Assembly (NCBI RefSeq): GCF_002305875.1
Contig: NZ_CP022098.1
Span: 10,974,001-11,038,000 of the forward strand
DNA from: Cystobacter fuscus
Lineage (GTDB): Bacteria; Myxococcota; Myxococcia; Myxococcales; Myxococcaceae
Direction: 5' to 3'
Length of the DNA stretch: 64,000 nucleotides
Each line of letters begins with the position of its first letter. The stretch's first letter is position 1. Under the pieces are notes generated by a model. That model searched no databases, was not told the DNA's origin, and worked only from the letters and a program-made list of their open reading frames with translations. Position numbers and translations under genes: made by a program. Of this stretch, positions 54,125-63,140 are shown one piece after another.

Positions 54125-54925
54125 ATGGAAACGACTCGAATGACCGCGCTCCAACTCCCTGCCTTCCTTCATGGCCCAATCACCGCGATCGAAAACGCGG
54201 CGAAGGCGGAGGGGCGCCGCTGCGCGAAACAATATCAGGTCGACGGCACCTTCCCTGCGCCCATGGAAATGAAGGCGGTCGCTCCCAACGACCTGGTCTT
54301 CACGCATAACGTCGCCGACATCCATGATGAGCACCCAGCCTGGCGGCTGTATATGGCCTCAGAAGTGGTCATGAGCTTGTGCGACGCAACAAGTGACCGC
54401 CATCTCGGAGACATCTACGAAGAGGCTTTTCGCCAGACAGCCTGGGGCGCTCTTCACTTCGCCCTTTCTGGAAACGCACCGGAGAGCGCGGCACGCACAG
54501 CGCGACGGCTTCAAGCCGTACTTGGCTTCTGGGATTCACTCCAACATGGAAGATACATCCACCAGAGGCTGAACACCTTCTTGACCCTGGAGGAACTGCT
54601 CACCTCCGCCTGTGGGTGGGCCACGGATGCATGGTGCCCCGAGGGAGCAAGTTCCACCCATTCGCGTATCGAGGTGGCCTCGGAACGCATGGCCCGAGCC
54701 ACGAAAGAAGATTGCGTGGAAGCCATCCTCCGCCAGTTGCCCCACATCTTCTCGTTCGCGGATGGAAGGAAACTCACCCATCCAGAAGTCGTGACCAATC
54801 CCACCGCCTGGCGCGAGCACCTCATTGCGATGGACGACGCGACATTCGAGCGCCTATCGGGGGTGCGCCCGGCGGAAGTCCTGCGGAGTTTGTATCAGTG
54901 GGATCGGCAACTCGGTGCCCATTAG
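54125..54925 (+). CDS. Immunity-like protein paired with the nuclease
   Basis: A 266-residue soluble helical protein starting 18 bp after the nuclease gene, so co-transcribed. I recognise no named domain. Two conserved-looking blocks are a middle region (RFLQAVLGFWDSLQH-like helix) and the C-terminal 90 residues (ERMARATKEDC, WREHLIAMDD, SLYQWDRQLGAH). The latter recur in the remnant at 23073-23435, so this is a mobile, multi-copy family. Position and lack of a signal suggest it neutralises the nuclease, although it is larger than most immunity proteins. A second effector subunit is possible. Confidence 0.6.
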   Translation: METTRMTALQLPAFLHGPITAIENAAKAEGRRCAKQYQVDGTFPAPMEMKAVAPNDLVFTHNVADIHDEHPAWRLYMASEVVMSLCDATSDRHLGDIYEEAFRQTAWGALHFALSGNAPESAARTARRLQAVLGFWDSLQHGRYIHQRLNTFLTLEELLTSACGWATDAWCPEGASSTHSRIEVASERMARATKEDCVEAILRQLPHIFSFADGRKLTHPEVVTNPTAWREHLIAMDDATFERLSGVRPAEVLRSLYQWDRQLGAH

Positions 54926-55003
54926 GAGCATCCGCGACCAGCCCAGAACCGTACGCCCGTGCCCCCTCGTATCTCCACGAGGAGCACGGGCGCGCACCTT
55001 CCC

Positions 55004-55852
55004 TCAACCGCGCAGGAAGGCCGTCCCCTGGCTTCCGGGCCGCTCGGCCTCGTGCAGGAGCGCCTCCGCGGGCGAGATGCCCACGATGTGGATGGCCTCG
55101 ATGCCCTCCTCGAGCATCTCCAGGCTCTCCTCCACCTTGGGAATCATGCCGCCCTGGATGACGCCGGAGGCGATCTTCTCGCGCGCCTCGGCCGGCGTGA
55201 GCGTGGGCAGCCGGGTGGATGGGTCATCCTTGTTGGCGAGCACCCCGGGCACGTTGGACACCAGGAAGAGCTTGGCCGCCCCGAGCTTCGCGGCCACGCG
55301 GGTGGCCACCGTGTCCGCGTTGATGTTGAAGGGCTGCCCTCGGGCATCACCCCCGAGCGAGCCGAGCACCGGAACAAAGCCCGCGTCGGACAGGCGCCGG
55401 AAGGCGTCCACGTCCACACTCATCACGTCTCCCACGAGCCCCAGGTCCACCGGCTCGGGACCCGCGCCGCTCATCACCTTGGGCGGCCGGCGCTCGGCGG
55501 TGATGAGCCCGGCCGACATGCCCGTGGTGCACAGCGCCGGCACCCCGGCGAGCCGGAAGGCACTGGCCACGTCCACGGACACCTGACCCGCCAGCGACAT
55601 CTTCATCACCTCGAGCGTGGCCTCGTCCGTGTAGCGCCGCCCGGCCACCATCCTCGGCTGCAACCCGAGCTTCTTCTGCAGCTCGGTGGCCTGCGGCCCG
55701 CCACCGTGGATGACGGCCACGCGGATGCCCGCGTCGAGGAAGGCCCGCACCGCGGCCCCCACGCTCGCGGCGAGCCTCGGCCGATCCTGCGCCAGCTCGC
55801 CGCCAATCTTCACCACGAACCACCGCCCACGAAAGTCCTTCAGTCCGCTCAC
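55004..55852 (-). CDS. argB: N-acetylglutamate kinase
   Basis: A 282-residue amino-acid kinase for step two of arginine synthesis: N-acetylglutamate plus ATP to the acyl phosphate. The phosphate-binding KIGGE is at residues 15-19 and VIHGGGPQ at 47-54, with FNINADTVA near the ATP site. It starts at GTG 55852, overlapping the argC stop by four bases (GTGA); the longer open frame upstream is only a shadow of argC. The KIGGE form resembles the short E. coli-type and LysZ-type kinases rather than the arginine-sensitive hexameric class, so feedback control may be weak. Confidence 0.93.
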   Translation of the reverse strand: MSGLKDFRGRWFVVKIGGELAQDRPRLAASVGAAVRAFLDAGIRVAVIHGGGPQATELQKKLGLQPRMVAGRRYTDEATLEVMKMSLAGQVSVDVASAFRLAGVPALCTTGMSAGLITAERRPPKVMSGAGPEPVDLGLVGDVMSVDVDAFRRLSDAGFVPVLGSLGGDARGQPFNINADTVATRVAAKLGAAKLFLVSNVPGVLANKDDPSTRLPTLTPAEAREKIASGVIQGGMIPKVEESLEMLEEGIEAIHIVGISPAEALLHEAERPGSQGTAFLRG

Positions 55853-56913
55853 GGCCACAGCCCCGGCTCGGCGAGCGTGAGGCGCTCGTCGAAGCCCATC
55901 ATGATGTTGAAGCTCTGGATGGACTGGCCCGCCCCACCCTTCACCAGGTTGTCCAGCGCGGAGAAGCACACCACACGGCGCGTGGCGCCCGTCACCGGGC
56001 CCAGCGTGAAGCCCACCTCCACGTAGTTGCTGCCCGCCACGCCGATGACCTCGGGCTGACGGCCCCCGCCGATGACGCGGATGAAGGGCTCGCTCCCGTA
56101 GGCGCTCTTCCACGCCGCGGTGAGCTGCTCCTGGGTGGTGGAGGCGGGCACCTCGGCGAAGGACGTGGCGAAGATGCCGCGCGGCAGCGGCGCCGACACC
56201 GGCACGAACTCCAGCGACGTCTCCGGCTGGGCCCCCGCGATGCGCAAGGTCTGGAGGATCTCCGGGACGTGCTGGTGCTCCAGCGGCTTGTAGGTGCGCA
56301 GGTTCGACGCGCGCAGCGGATGGTGGGTGGTGATCTGCGGGTTGGCGCCACTGCCCGACGAGCCCGTGGCCGCCACCGTGTGGATGGGGCCGGAGAGCAG
56401 GCCCGCGCGCGCCAGCGGCATCAGCCCGAGCGCGATGGTGGTGGCGAAGCACCCGGGGCTCGCGATGTAGCGCGCCTTGCGGATGGCCTCGCGGTTGAGC
56501 TCCGGCAGGCCGTAGGTGAAGGCGCCGTCGGTGAGCATCTGGGGCGCCGGGTGCTCCACGCCGTAGTACTTCGCGTAGGAGGCCGCGTCGCGCAGACGGA
56601 AGTCGCCCGACAGGTCCACGATGCGCACGCCCGAGTCGATGATGTCGAGCACCACCTTCGCGGTGGTCTTGTGGGGCATGGCCAGGAAGGCCACGTCCAC
56701 GCCCGCCACGGCCTGGGCGGCGGGCATCTCCTGGAAGGTGAGCTCGGTGAGCCCGGCGAGGTTGAAGTGGACGTCGCCCACCTTCTTGCCGACGTTGTCC
56801 ACCGAGGTGATGCGCACCACCTCCACATGCGGGTGGAAGAGGAGCCGGCGGAGGATCTCGGATCCCCCGTAGCCGGTCCCCCCGATGAGGACTGCCTTGA
56901 CCTTGTTGGCCAT
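55849..56913 (-). CDS. argC: N-acetyl-gamma-glutamyl-phosphate reductase
   Basis: A 354-residue NADPH enzyme for step three of arginine synthesis. The nucleotide motif GGTGYGGSE starts at residue 11. The active-site Cys155 is in SPGCFAT, and HHPLRASNLRTYKPLEHQH is the substrate and oligomer region with the conserved His. ATG 56913 is the family start. It is the first gene of a two-gene argCB operon and is divergent from the acetyltransferase gene; no argJ or argD is adjacent. The SPGCFAT form is a little closer to LysY-like reductases than the usual NPGCYPT, so a dual role in lysine synthesis cannot be excluded. Confidence 0.93.
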   Translation of the reverse strand: MANKVKAVLIGGTGYGGSEILRRLLFHPHVEVVRITSVDNVGKKVGDVHFNLAGLTELTFQEMPAAQAVAGVDVAFLAMPHKTTAKVVLDIIDSGVRIVDLSGDFRLRDAASYAKYYGVEHPAPQMLTDGAFTYGLPELNREAIRKARYIASPGCFATTIALGLMPLARAGLLSGPIHTVAATGSSGSGANPQITTHHPLRASNLRTYKPLEHQHVPEILQTLRIAGAQPETSLEFVPVSAPLPRGIFATSFAEVPASTTQEQLTAAWKSAYGSEPFIRVIGGGRQPEVIGVAGSNYVEVGFTLGPVTGATRRVVCFSALDNLVKGGAGQSIQSFNIMMGFDERLTLAEPGLWP

Positions 56914-57100
56914 GTGCGATGTCTCCGCGTTGGACTTCCCCGCCGGGTGTATAGGGGCGCGCTGCCCGGGAAATCCACCTCGCCGCGCTGACGCGATGGG
57001 CCACGCCGCGCCCTCCTTCCGCGAGCAGGCGGCCAGGGAACACTCGGGCGGCTCGGGAACGCTGGCCTCTGAACAAAGGTCGTGGAACGGTAACGGCACC

Positions 57101-57598
57101 ATGAGCACACCGTGGAGAACACGTCCCATCGAGCCCCGCGACGACACCCAGATGGCCTCGGTCATCCGCGAGGTCATGCCCGAGTTCGGCGCCGACGGTC
57201 CGGGCTTCGCCCTCCACGACCCGGAAGTCGACGGCCTGAGCGCGGCCTACGCGGTGCCGGGGCGAGCCTATTGGGTGGTGGTGGACGAGGCGGATCGGGT
57301 GATGGGCGGCGGAGGAATCGCCCCCCTGGATGGAGACGTGCCCGGCGTCTGTGAGCTGCGCAAGATGTACTTCCGCCCCCAGGTCCGGGGACGCGGCGTG
57401 GGCGAGCAGTTGCTGCGCCAGTGCCTGGCCTTCGCCCGGCAAGCGGGCTACCAGACGTGCTACCTGGAGACCCTCTCGGGCATGAACCAGGCCCAGAAGC
57501 TCTACCAGCGCCTGGGCTTCCAACCCCTGCCCGGGCCCATGGGGGCCACGGGGCACTTCGGGTGCGATCGCTGGTACGCGCTCGACCTGCGCGGGTGA
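57101..57598 (+). CDS. GNAT-family N-acetyltransferase
   Basis: A 165-residue acetyltransferase with the acetyl-CoA loop RGRGVG at residues 96-101. KMYFRPQVRGRG and the C-terminal QKLYQRLGF are standard GNAT signatures. The acceptor is unknown. ATG 57101 is used because upstream codons are atypical, although no strong ribosome site is seen. It is divergent from argC. Some GNATs make N-acetylglutamate for arginine synthesis, so a role as ArgA-like N-acetylglutamate synthase is a tempting but unproven idea given the neighbour. Confidence 0.85.
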   Translation: MSTPWRTRPIEPRDDTQMASVIREVMPEFGADGPGFALHDPEVDGLSAAYAVPGRAYWVVVDEADRVMGGGGIAPLDGDVPGVCELRKMYFRPQVRGRGVGEQLLRQCLAFARQAGYQTCYLETLSGMNQAQKLYQRLGFQPLPGPMGATGHFGCDRWYALDLRG

Positions 57599-57676
57599 GC
57601 CGCACGACCGCCCGGGTCGCCTCTTCCACTCGACGTCTGGCGTCACCATCTTCCCCGGGGAAAGGGAAGGTGGCGC

Positions 57677-58375
57677 ATGGAACAACCGGGCCTTGGCTCC
57701 TCACCGGGCACGCACAAGCAACCCTTCGACCTCGAGTCCGTGCTGGAGCGGGTGCGCGAGGCCATCCAGGGCCACGCGGCCGCCGCCATGTTCGAGCTGG
57801 CCGAGCGCGGCCACACGAGCCTCTTCGAGCAGCTCGTGGCCTGCATCCTGTCCATCCGCACGCATGACGAGGTGTCCCTGCCCGTCGCGCTGCGCCTGCT
57901 GTCCACGGCCCGCACGCCCGAGGCGATGCGGCGGCTGGGAACCGAGCGTCTCCAGGCCCTCATCCGTCCGGTGACGTTCCCCGAGCCCAAGGCCCGGACG
58001 ATCCACGATATCGCGGTGCGCGCGGTGGAGGAGTTCGGAGGAGCGCTGCCGGCGGACGTGGAGGTCCTCCAGTCCTTCAAGGGCGTGGGACCCAAGTGCG
58101 CGCACCTGGCGTTGGGCATCGCCGGGGGCCAGACGTACATCAGCGTGGACGTGCACGTGCACCGGGTCACCAACCGCTGGGGCTACGTGCACACGCGCAC
58201 GCCCGAGCAGACCCTCGCCGCGCTGGAGGCGAAGCTGCCCCGGGCCCACTGGGTGGAGCTCAACCGGCTGCTCGTTCCCTTCGGCAAACACGTGTGCACC
58301 GGGGTCCGACCCCGGTGCTCCACCTGCCCCATCCTGTCCATGTGCCAGCAGGTGGGGGTGAGCACCCACCGGTGA
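57677..58375 (+). CDS. nth: Endonuclease III (Nth-family DNA glycosylase)
   Basis: A 232-residue base-excision repair enzyme that removes oxidised pyrimidines and nicks abasic sites. Catalytic Lys140 lies in the helix-hairpin-helix FKGVGPKCAH, with Asp158 in SVDVHVHR at the standard 18-residue spacing. The [4Fe-4S] cluster cysteines are 207, 214, 217 and 223. The usual LSAQTTD stretch is LSIRTHDE here, and the N-terminus is 15-20 residues longer than in E. coli. It ends four bases from the convergent phospholipase D-like gene. Confidence 0.92.
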   Translation: MEQPGLGSSPGTHKQPFDLESVLERVREAIQGHAAAAMFELAERGHTSLFEQLVACILSIRTHDEVSLPVALRLLSTARTPEAMRRLGTERLQALIRPVTFPEPKARTIHDIAVRAVEEFGGALPADVEVLQSFKGVGPKCAHLALGIAGGQTYISVDVHVHRVTNRWGYVHTRTPEQTLAALEAKLPRAHWVELNRLLVPFGKHVCTGVRPRCSTCPILSMCQQVGVSTHR

Positions 58376-58379
58376 GCCG

Positions 58380-59651
58380 TCAGCGGTCCGCCGCGAGCAA
58401 TTGTGTCACCCGCCGCGCGAAGCGCCGCCACGGGTTGGTGCGGCCCCGGCGCTGGAGGGTGATTTCCTCCGCGCACTTCATGTCCTGCGCCCAGGCTTCT
58501 TCCAGGTGGGACGCCAGCCGCCGGTCCGCCACCACGAGCGAGCCCTCGCGCATGCGGTGCAGCGACAGGGCATCCATGTTCGTCGAGCCCACCACGCTCA
58601 ACCAGTCGTCCGCGAGCACCGTCTTGGAGTGCAGCATGGAGGGCTGGTACTCCCAGATGCGGATGCCTCCCTCGAGCAGCTTCTCGTAGGTGGCGCGCTG
58701 CGAGGCGCGGACGATGCGCCAGTCATGCACCGGCCCCGCCGCGAGCACGCGCACGTCCACCCCCTGTTTGCGCTTCTCCAGGAGCTGCTCGAGGATGGCA
58801 TTGGGCGGCGTGAAATAGGCATTGGAGATCCACAGCCGCTCGCGCGCGGCGGCGAAGACCATGCGCAGCATGCGCTCGGCGTCGGAAATGCCAGACACGC
58901 CCGCGCTCTCCACGAACGTCGCGTGCGCGTTCCCTCCCCGAGGGATTCTCGGAAAGCAGCTCTCCGGCAGCAGCGCCCCGCCGCACTCCTGCCACGCGCG
59001 CGCGAAGGCCAGCTGCATCTCGCGCACCGTGGGCCCCTCCACCCGCACGTTGGTGTCGCGCCACTCCTCGGGACATTTGCCATCTCCCTGCCAGGACTTC
59101 CAGATGCCAAAGCCCCCCGTGAACCCCACCTTCCCGTCCACGATGACGAGCTTGTGGTGGGTGCGCCCGAAGAGCCGGCCCAGCCACCGGCCCGACAGCG
59201 GCCGGAAATAGTGCACCTCGACGCCCCCCTCGCGCAGGCGCTGCTCCACCCGCGGATTGAAGTCGTGCTCGCCGTTCACCTCCTCGCTGCCCACCGGATC
59301 CACGATGACCCGGCACGCCACCCCCGCCCGCGCCCGCTCGCACAGCGCCTCGACGATCCGATCCGACGGCTCACTCGGCCGCCAGATGAAGACGAGGATG
59401 TGCACCGACTCGGTCGCCTGGCGGATGGTCTCGCAGATCTGATCGAAGATGACGCCATTCTTCACCAGCTCCACGCCGTGCCCCGGCTCCAGCCGCAGGC
59501 GCGTGGACTGATAGAGCGCATGGCAGAAGGCCTCGAACCCCGGGGGCAACACCACCGGCCCCTTCATCTCGTGCAGATCGTTGCCCGTGTCGGGCGCTTC
59601 CCAGCGCGCCGCAGTGGAGGCCGCGGCAGATGATGAGATGTCCAGTTCCAT
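58380..59651 (-). CDS. Phospholipase D-superfamily enzyme, cardiolipin synthase-like
   Basis: A 423-residue protein with two HKD motifs: His166-Lys168-Asp172 in HHKLVIVDGKVGFTGG, and His341-Lys343-Asp348 in MLHSKTVLADDWLSVVGS. Both are complete with the following GSxN/GG elements. Cardiolipin synthases of this type join two phosphatidylglycerols; the lack of N-terminal membrane helices makes it like ClsB/ClsC-type enzymes. A phospholipase role is also possible. The start is ATG 59651. A 274-bp gap without recognisable features separates it from the GAF protein gene. Confidence 0.88.
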   Translation of the reverse strand: MELDISSSAAASTAARWEAPDTGNDLHEMKGPVVLPPGFEAFCHALYQSTRLRLEPGHGVELVKNGVIFDQICETIRQATESVHILVFIWRPSEPSDRIVEALCERARAGVACRVIVDPVGSEEVNGEHDFNPRVEQRLREGGVEVHYFRPLSGRWLGRLFGRTHHKLVIVDGKVGFTGGFGIWKSWQGDGKCPEEWRDTNVRVEGPTVREMQLAFARAWQECGGALLPESCFPRIPRGGNAHATFVESAGVSGISDAERMLRMVFAAARERLWISNAYFTPPNAILEQLLEKRKQGVDVRVLAAGPVHDWRIVRASQRATYEKLLEGGIRIWEYQPSMLHSKTVLADDWLSVVGSTNMDALSLHRMREGSLVVADRRLASHLEEAWAQDMKCAEEITLQRRGRTNPWRRFARRVTQLLAADR

Positions 59652-59925
59652 GGCCGGGTGAAGCTATGAACGCCTCCCCAACCGGGAAGCCCACCCCGCC
59701 TCTCTCCCGATGGGTAGATGTGCGAGCAGGAACGACATGAGGTCAGCACCCTCCGTCTCTTTGCGTTCCTCCGAGCGTGAACAGATTCCCGACTGGCTTG
59801 AATTTCACGGTATCATTGACAAACCGGGTGATTTGGTTGTTCAATGGGTGTGCGGTTCGTCGGGGTGACACTCCAAACGGTTGGAGGCGAGCGCCCGGCG
59901 TCTTTCAGCTGGAGTGGGGACAGCG

Positions 59926-60510
59926 ATGTCGATCGAAGCGTTCGCCAAGGTGACCGAGGCAGCGAAGTTGCTGGTGGATCAGGGCTTCTCGGGTCCGGCG
60001 GTGGAATCGGCCATCGAGCAGGTGGGCCGCGCGCTCGGGGTGGATCGGGCGCTGGTGTACGAGAACAGCACCGCGACGATGCCGGGCAAGCGCCTCTCGC
60101 CCCTGCGCCACGCGTGGGCCGCGGGATCCATCACCCCGCTGATGCAGACCTTCCCGCTGCGCGATCAGATGGCCGGTTGGGTGGAGATCCTCTCGCGCGG
60201 CCAGCCCGTCTGGGAGCTGGTGCGCAACATCCAGGGGCCGCTGCTGGTGAACCTGGAGGCCCAGGGCGTGCAATCGGTGCTGCTGTGCCCCATCAACGTG
60301 GGCACCGTGAATGGCCGCTGGTGGGGGGTGCTGCGCCTGGACGACTGCCAGAAGGAGCGCCGCTGGTCCTCCGACGAGCTGAGCGCGGTGAAGACCCTGG
60401 CCCGCTCGCTGTCCAACGCGCTGCGCGCGGATCTGCGGCGCGAGGAGCTGGCGCGCACCCGTCAGGAGTTGCAGACGATGATGACCCGCTGCGCGACGGG
60501 CACCCGCTGA
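59926..60510 (+). CDS. GAF-domain protein
   Basis: A 194-residue stand-alone GAF sensor. The pattern (VDQGFSGPAVESAIEQVGRALGVD at the start, VQSVLLCPI and WWGVLRLDDC strands, then DELSAVKTLARSLSNALR helix) is typical, and a short coiled coil closes the protein. GAF domains bind small ligands or mediate dimerisation, and with no output domain it must act on a partner. ATG 59926 has GGAGTGGGGA upstream. No kinase or regulator is adjacent. Confidence 0.85.
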   Translation: MSIEAFAKVTEAAKLLVDQGFSGPAVESAIEQVGRALGVDRALVYENSTATMPGKRLSPLRHAWAAGSITPLMQTFPLRDQMAGWVEILSRGQPVWELVRNIQGPLLVNLEAQGVQSVLLCPINVGTVNGRWWGVLRLDDCQKERRWSSDELSAVKTLARSLSNALRADLRREELARTRQELQTMMTRCATGTR

Positions 60511-60543
60511 GCCCTCGGCCCCCCAGGGGGCCGCCGTGAAGGC

Positions 60544-60792
60544 TCAGCGGCGATCGCGCCGCAGATCCGCGAGCACCTGACGCAGATACCAGGCCTCGGA
60601 CTTGCCGGGATGGCGCTCCTGGAGGCCCGCCAGATGCCGCGCGAGCGACTTCTCCGCCTCGTCCCGAGGCAGGCGCACGCTGAGGAAGTACTGGCTGCGC
60701 AGCTGGCCGGCCTCGTTGCCCGCCAGCATCCAATAGAGCACGCCGAGGCACAGCACCGCGCCGACGACGAGGATGATGAGTTCCCTGTCCAC
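60544..60792 (-). CDS. Small single-span membrane protein, unknown function
   Basis: An 82-residue protein with one N-terminal transmembrane helix (residues 5-24) and a charged helical cytoplasmic tail (DEAEKSLARHLAGLQERHPG). It is convergent with the GAF gene. No family is recognised. Confidence 0.65.
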   Translation of the reverse strand: MDRELIILVVGAVLCLGVLYWMLAGNEAGQLRSQYFLSVRLPRDEAEKSLARHLAGLQERHPGKSEAWYLRQVLADLRRDRR

Positions 60793-60965
60793 GCGCTGAA
60801 GCTAACGCGAGTCCCCGCATCACCCCACCCTAAAGTCCTTGGCGCCGCGATGACTCGCGCTCATCCCGCCCGTGTCCTGCTCGAATCCCAAACGGGGCTC
60901 GCGGCCCAGGCGGCACCTCGTTCCCGGTCCCGGTTTGACGCGGAGCGTAGTAGGTTCCGCCGCCC

Positions 60966-62789
60966 ATGAGCAACAACGAGCAAATCAAGGAATTCGTGGG
61001 TAAGGGGCAGGTTGCGCTCGCGCCCGAGGCCCACCTGCTCCAGCCGCTGCTGGAGCACGCCCGCCTGCGTCCGGACCGGGTGTTGTTCTCGCGCCGGGTG
61101 GGTGATCGGTTCGAGCCCATCACCGCCGCGGAGGCCGTGCGCACGGTGCGCGGGCTGGCCCGGGGGCTCATCGCCCTGGGCGTGGAGCCGGGCCAACGCG
61201 TCGCGTTGATGTCGAAGACACGCGTGGAGTGGCCGCTGATCGACTACGCCATCCTCGCCACCGGCGCCACCACGGTGCCCATCTACGAGACGTCCTCCGC
61301 GGAGCAGGTGGAGTGGATCCTCCACGACAGCGGAGCGGTGGCGGCCTTCTTCGAGACGGACGCCCTGCACGCCCACCAGCGCGCGTGCGCGGAGCGGCTG
61401 CCGGACTGCCGTCACACCTTCGTGCTCGACAAGGGAGCGCTCGAGCAGCTCCGGCAGCAGGGAGAGGGCGTGGAGGAGGCACGGCTGGAGGAGCGGCTGT
61501 CGGGGTTGCGCGCGGAGCACCTGGCCACCCTCATCTACACCTCGGGCACGACCGGGCGGCCCCGGGGCTGCGAGCTGACGCACGGCAACCTGCGCGCCAA
61601 CGTCCTGCAGGTGATGGAGCATGCCCGGGACGTCATCACCGAGCAGGATCGCACGCTCTTGTTCCTGCCCCTGGCGCACGCGCTGGCGAAGATCTTGTTC
61701 CTCGCCTCCGTGGAGAAGGGCCTGCCGGTGGCCTTCGCCAGCAGCCCCAACAAGCTCGTGGAGGAGCTGGCGCTGGTGAAGCCCACGTGGTTCGGCACGG
61801 TGCCCCGCGTGCTGGAGAAGGTGTTCCAGACGGCGCGGCAGAAGGCCGAGCAGTCCGGCAAGGTGCGCGTGTTCGACCTGGCCACGGACGCGGCGGTGCG
61901 CTACTCGCGCGAGAGCGTCGGCGGCGGGGCCTCGCTCCTCCTCCGGCTCCAGCACGGCGTGTTCGACCGGCTCGTGTACCGCACCCTCCGGGGCATTCTC
62001 GGCGGCCAGCTGCGCTTCATCGTGTCGGGAGGCGGACCGCTGCCCGAGCGGTTGAACCACTTCTATCGCGGCGTGGGCGTGCAGGTGCTCGAGGGCTACG
62101 GCATGACCGAGACGAGCCCCGTGCTCACGCTCAACGCGCCCCAGGCCGCCCGGCCCGGCACCGTGGGGCAGGCCGTGCCCGGCACCACCGTGCGCATCGC
62201 CGAGGACGGGGAGATCGTCGTCAAGGGTCCGCAGGTGTTCCGGGGCTACTTCCAGAACGAGGAGGCCACACGGCGCACCGTCAGCGCGGACGGGTGGTTG
62301 CAGACGGGAGACCTCGGGAGCCTGGATGCCCAGGGCTTCCTGCGCATCACCGGCCGCAAGAAGGAGATCCTCGTCACCGCGGCGGGCAAGAACGTGGCGC
62401 CCGGCCCCCTGGAGGATCGCATCCGGGAGAATCCGCTCGTCAGTCAGGCCATGGTGGTGGGCGAGGGCAAGCCCTTCGTCGCCGCGCTCGTCACGCTCGA
62501 CGCCGGCGCCTTCAAGCAGTGGGCGAAGAAGAACGGCAAGGAGGGCCAGACGGTGGAGGCGCTCGCGGAGGACCCCACGCTGCGCGCCGAGGTGGAGGCC
62601 GCCATCGAAGCCGCCAACCGCTCGGTGTCGCGCGCGGAGTCCATCCGCAAGTTCGTCATCCTCCCCCACGACTTCACCCTGGAGCGCAACGAGCTGACGC
62701 CCACCCTCAAGGTGCGGCGCCACGTCGTCAGCCAGAACTACGCCCAGGTGATTGAAGCCCTGTACGCCAAGGGCGGCGGCGGCGAGTGA
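60966..62789 (+). CDS. Long-chain acyl-CoA synthetase (AMP-forming)
   Basis: A 607-residue ANL-superfamily enzyme that activates fatty acids with ATP and CoA. The AMP-binding loop YTSGTTGRPRGCELTHGN is at about 191-208; GYGMTETSPV and QTGDLGSLDAQGFLRITGRKKE are the A5-A8 motifs, and the catalytic C-terminal Lys region is intact (ERNELTPTLKVRR). The length and insert pattern match the FadD15/long-chain group. The gene is not next to other beta-oxidation genes. It ends four bases from the convergent proline-rich gene. Confidence 0.92.
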   Translation: MSNNEQIKEFVGKGQVALAPEAHLLQPLLEHARLRPDRVLFSRRVGDRFEPITAAEAVRTVRGLARGLIALGVEPGQRVALMSKTRVEWPLIDYAILATGATTVPIYETSSAEQVEWILHDSGAVAAFFETDALHAHQRACAERLPDCRHTFVLDKGALEQLRQQGEGVEEARLEERLSGLRAEHLATLIYTSGTTGRPRGCELTHGNLRANVLQVMEHARDVITEQDRTLLFLPLAHALAKILFLASVEKGLPVAFASSPNKLVEELALVKPTWFGTVPRVLEKVFQTARQKAEQSGKVRVFDLATDAAVRYSRESVGGGASLLLRLQHGVFDRLVYRTLRGILGGQLRFIVSGGGPLPERLNHFYRGVGVQVLEGYGMTETSPVLTLNAPQAARPGTVGQAVPGTTVRIAEDGEIVVKGPQVFRGYFQNEEATRRTVSADGWLQTGDLGSLDAQGFLRITGRKKEILVTAAGKNVAPGPLEDRIRENPLVSQAMVVGEGKPFVAALVTLDAGAFKQWAKKNGKEGQTVEALAEDPTLRAEVEAAIEAANRSVSRAESIRKFVILPHDFTLERNELTPTLKVRRHVVSQNYAQVIEALYAKGGGGE

Positions 62790-62792
62790 CGG

Positions 62793-63053
62793 CTACGCGA
62801 TGATGCCCGGAACGCCCGGGGGCTGCTTGTTCGGATCCGGCGGCTCGTGAATGCCGGGCGGTTTGATCTCCGGCTCGGGCGTGCGGCCCGGCTCGGTCAC
62901 GGGCGGCTCGCGCCGGGGCGGTTCGATCTCCGGCGTCCGGGGCTTGGGCGGTTCGATCTCCGGCGGAGGCTGCACGGGCTCCTCACGTGGGGCCTTCCTG
63001 GGCTCCGGCTCCTTTACCGGGGCCCCCGGCGTGGTCGACGGCTTCTCTGGCAT
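62793..63053 (-). CDS. Proline-rich low-complexity protein
   Basis: An 86-residue protein composed almost only of Pro, Glu, Lys and Arg. It repeats PEIEPP/PEIKPP three times. At DNA level GGCGGTTYGATCTCCGGC occurs at 62857, 62917 and 62947, spaced by multiples of 30 bp. It has no signal peptide. It may be a real small protein or a translated repeat, and the function is unknown. Confidence 0.55.
   Translation of the reverse strand: MPEKPSTTPGAPVKEPEPRKAPREEPVQPPPEIEPPKPRTPEIEPPRREPPVTEPGRTPEPEIKPPGIHEPPDPNKQPPGVPGIIA
62857..62964. repeat. Three 18-bp direct repeats in register with codons
   Basis: GGCGGTTTGATCTCCGGC at 62857-62874 and GGCGGTTCGATCTCCGGC at 62917-62934 and 62947-62964. Spacings of 60 and 30 bp keep the reading frame of the proline-rich gene. 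Confidence 0.8.
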
Positions 63054-63140
63054 GTACCCCTCCTCGAGAAACCAAGCTGCGCATTCCCCCCCGCGCCGGG
63101 AACGAGACGGGCGGAACGAGCGCCCGTCCGCCCGCCCGCT

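Noticed and set aside
55852-57685. Upstream extension of argB to a much longer protein
   Set aside because: This part of the frame overlaps argC in another phase and lacks conserved residues; the GTG at 55852 gives the normal kinase length.
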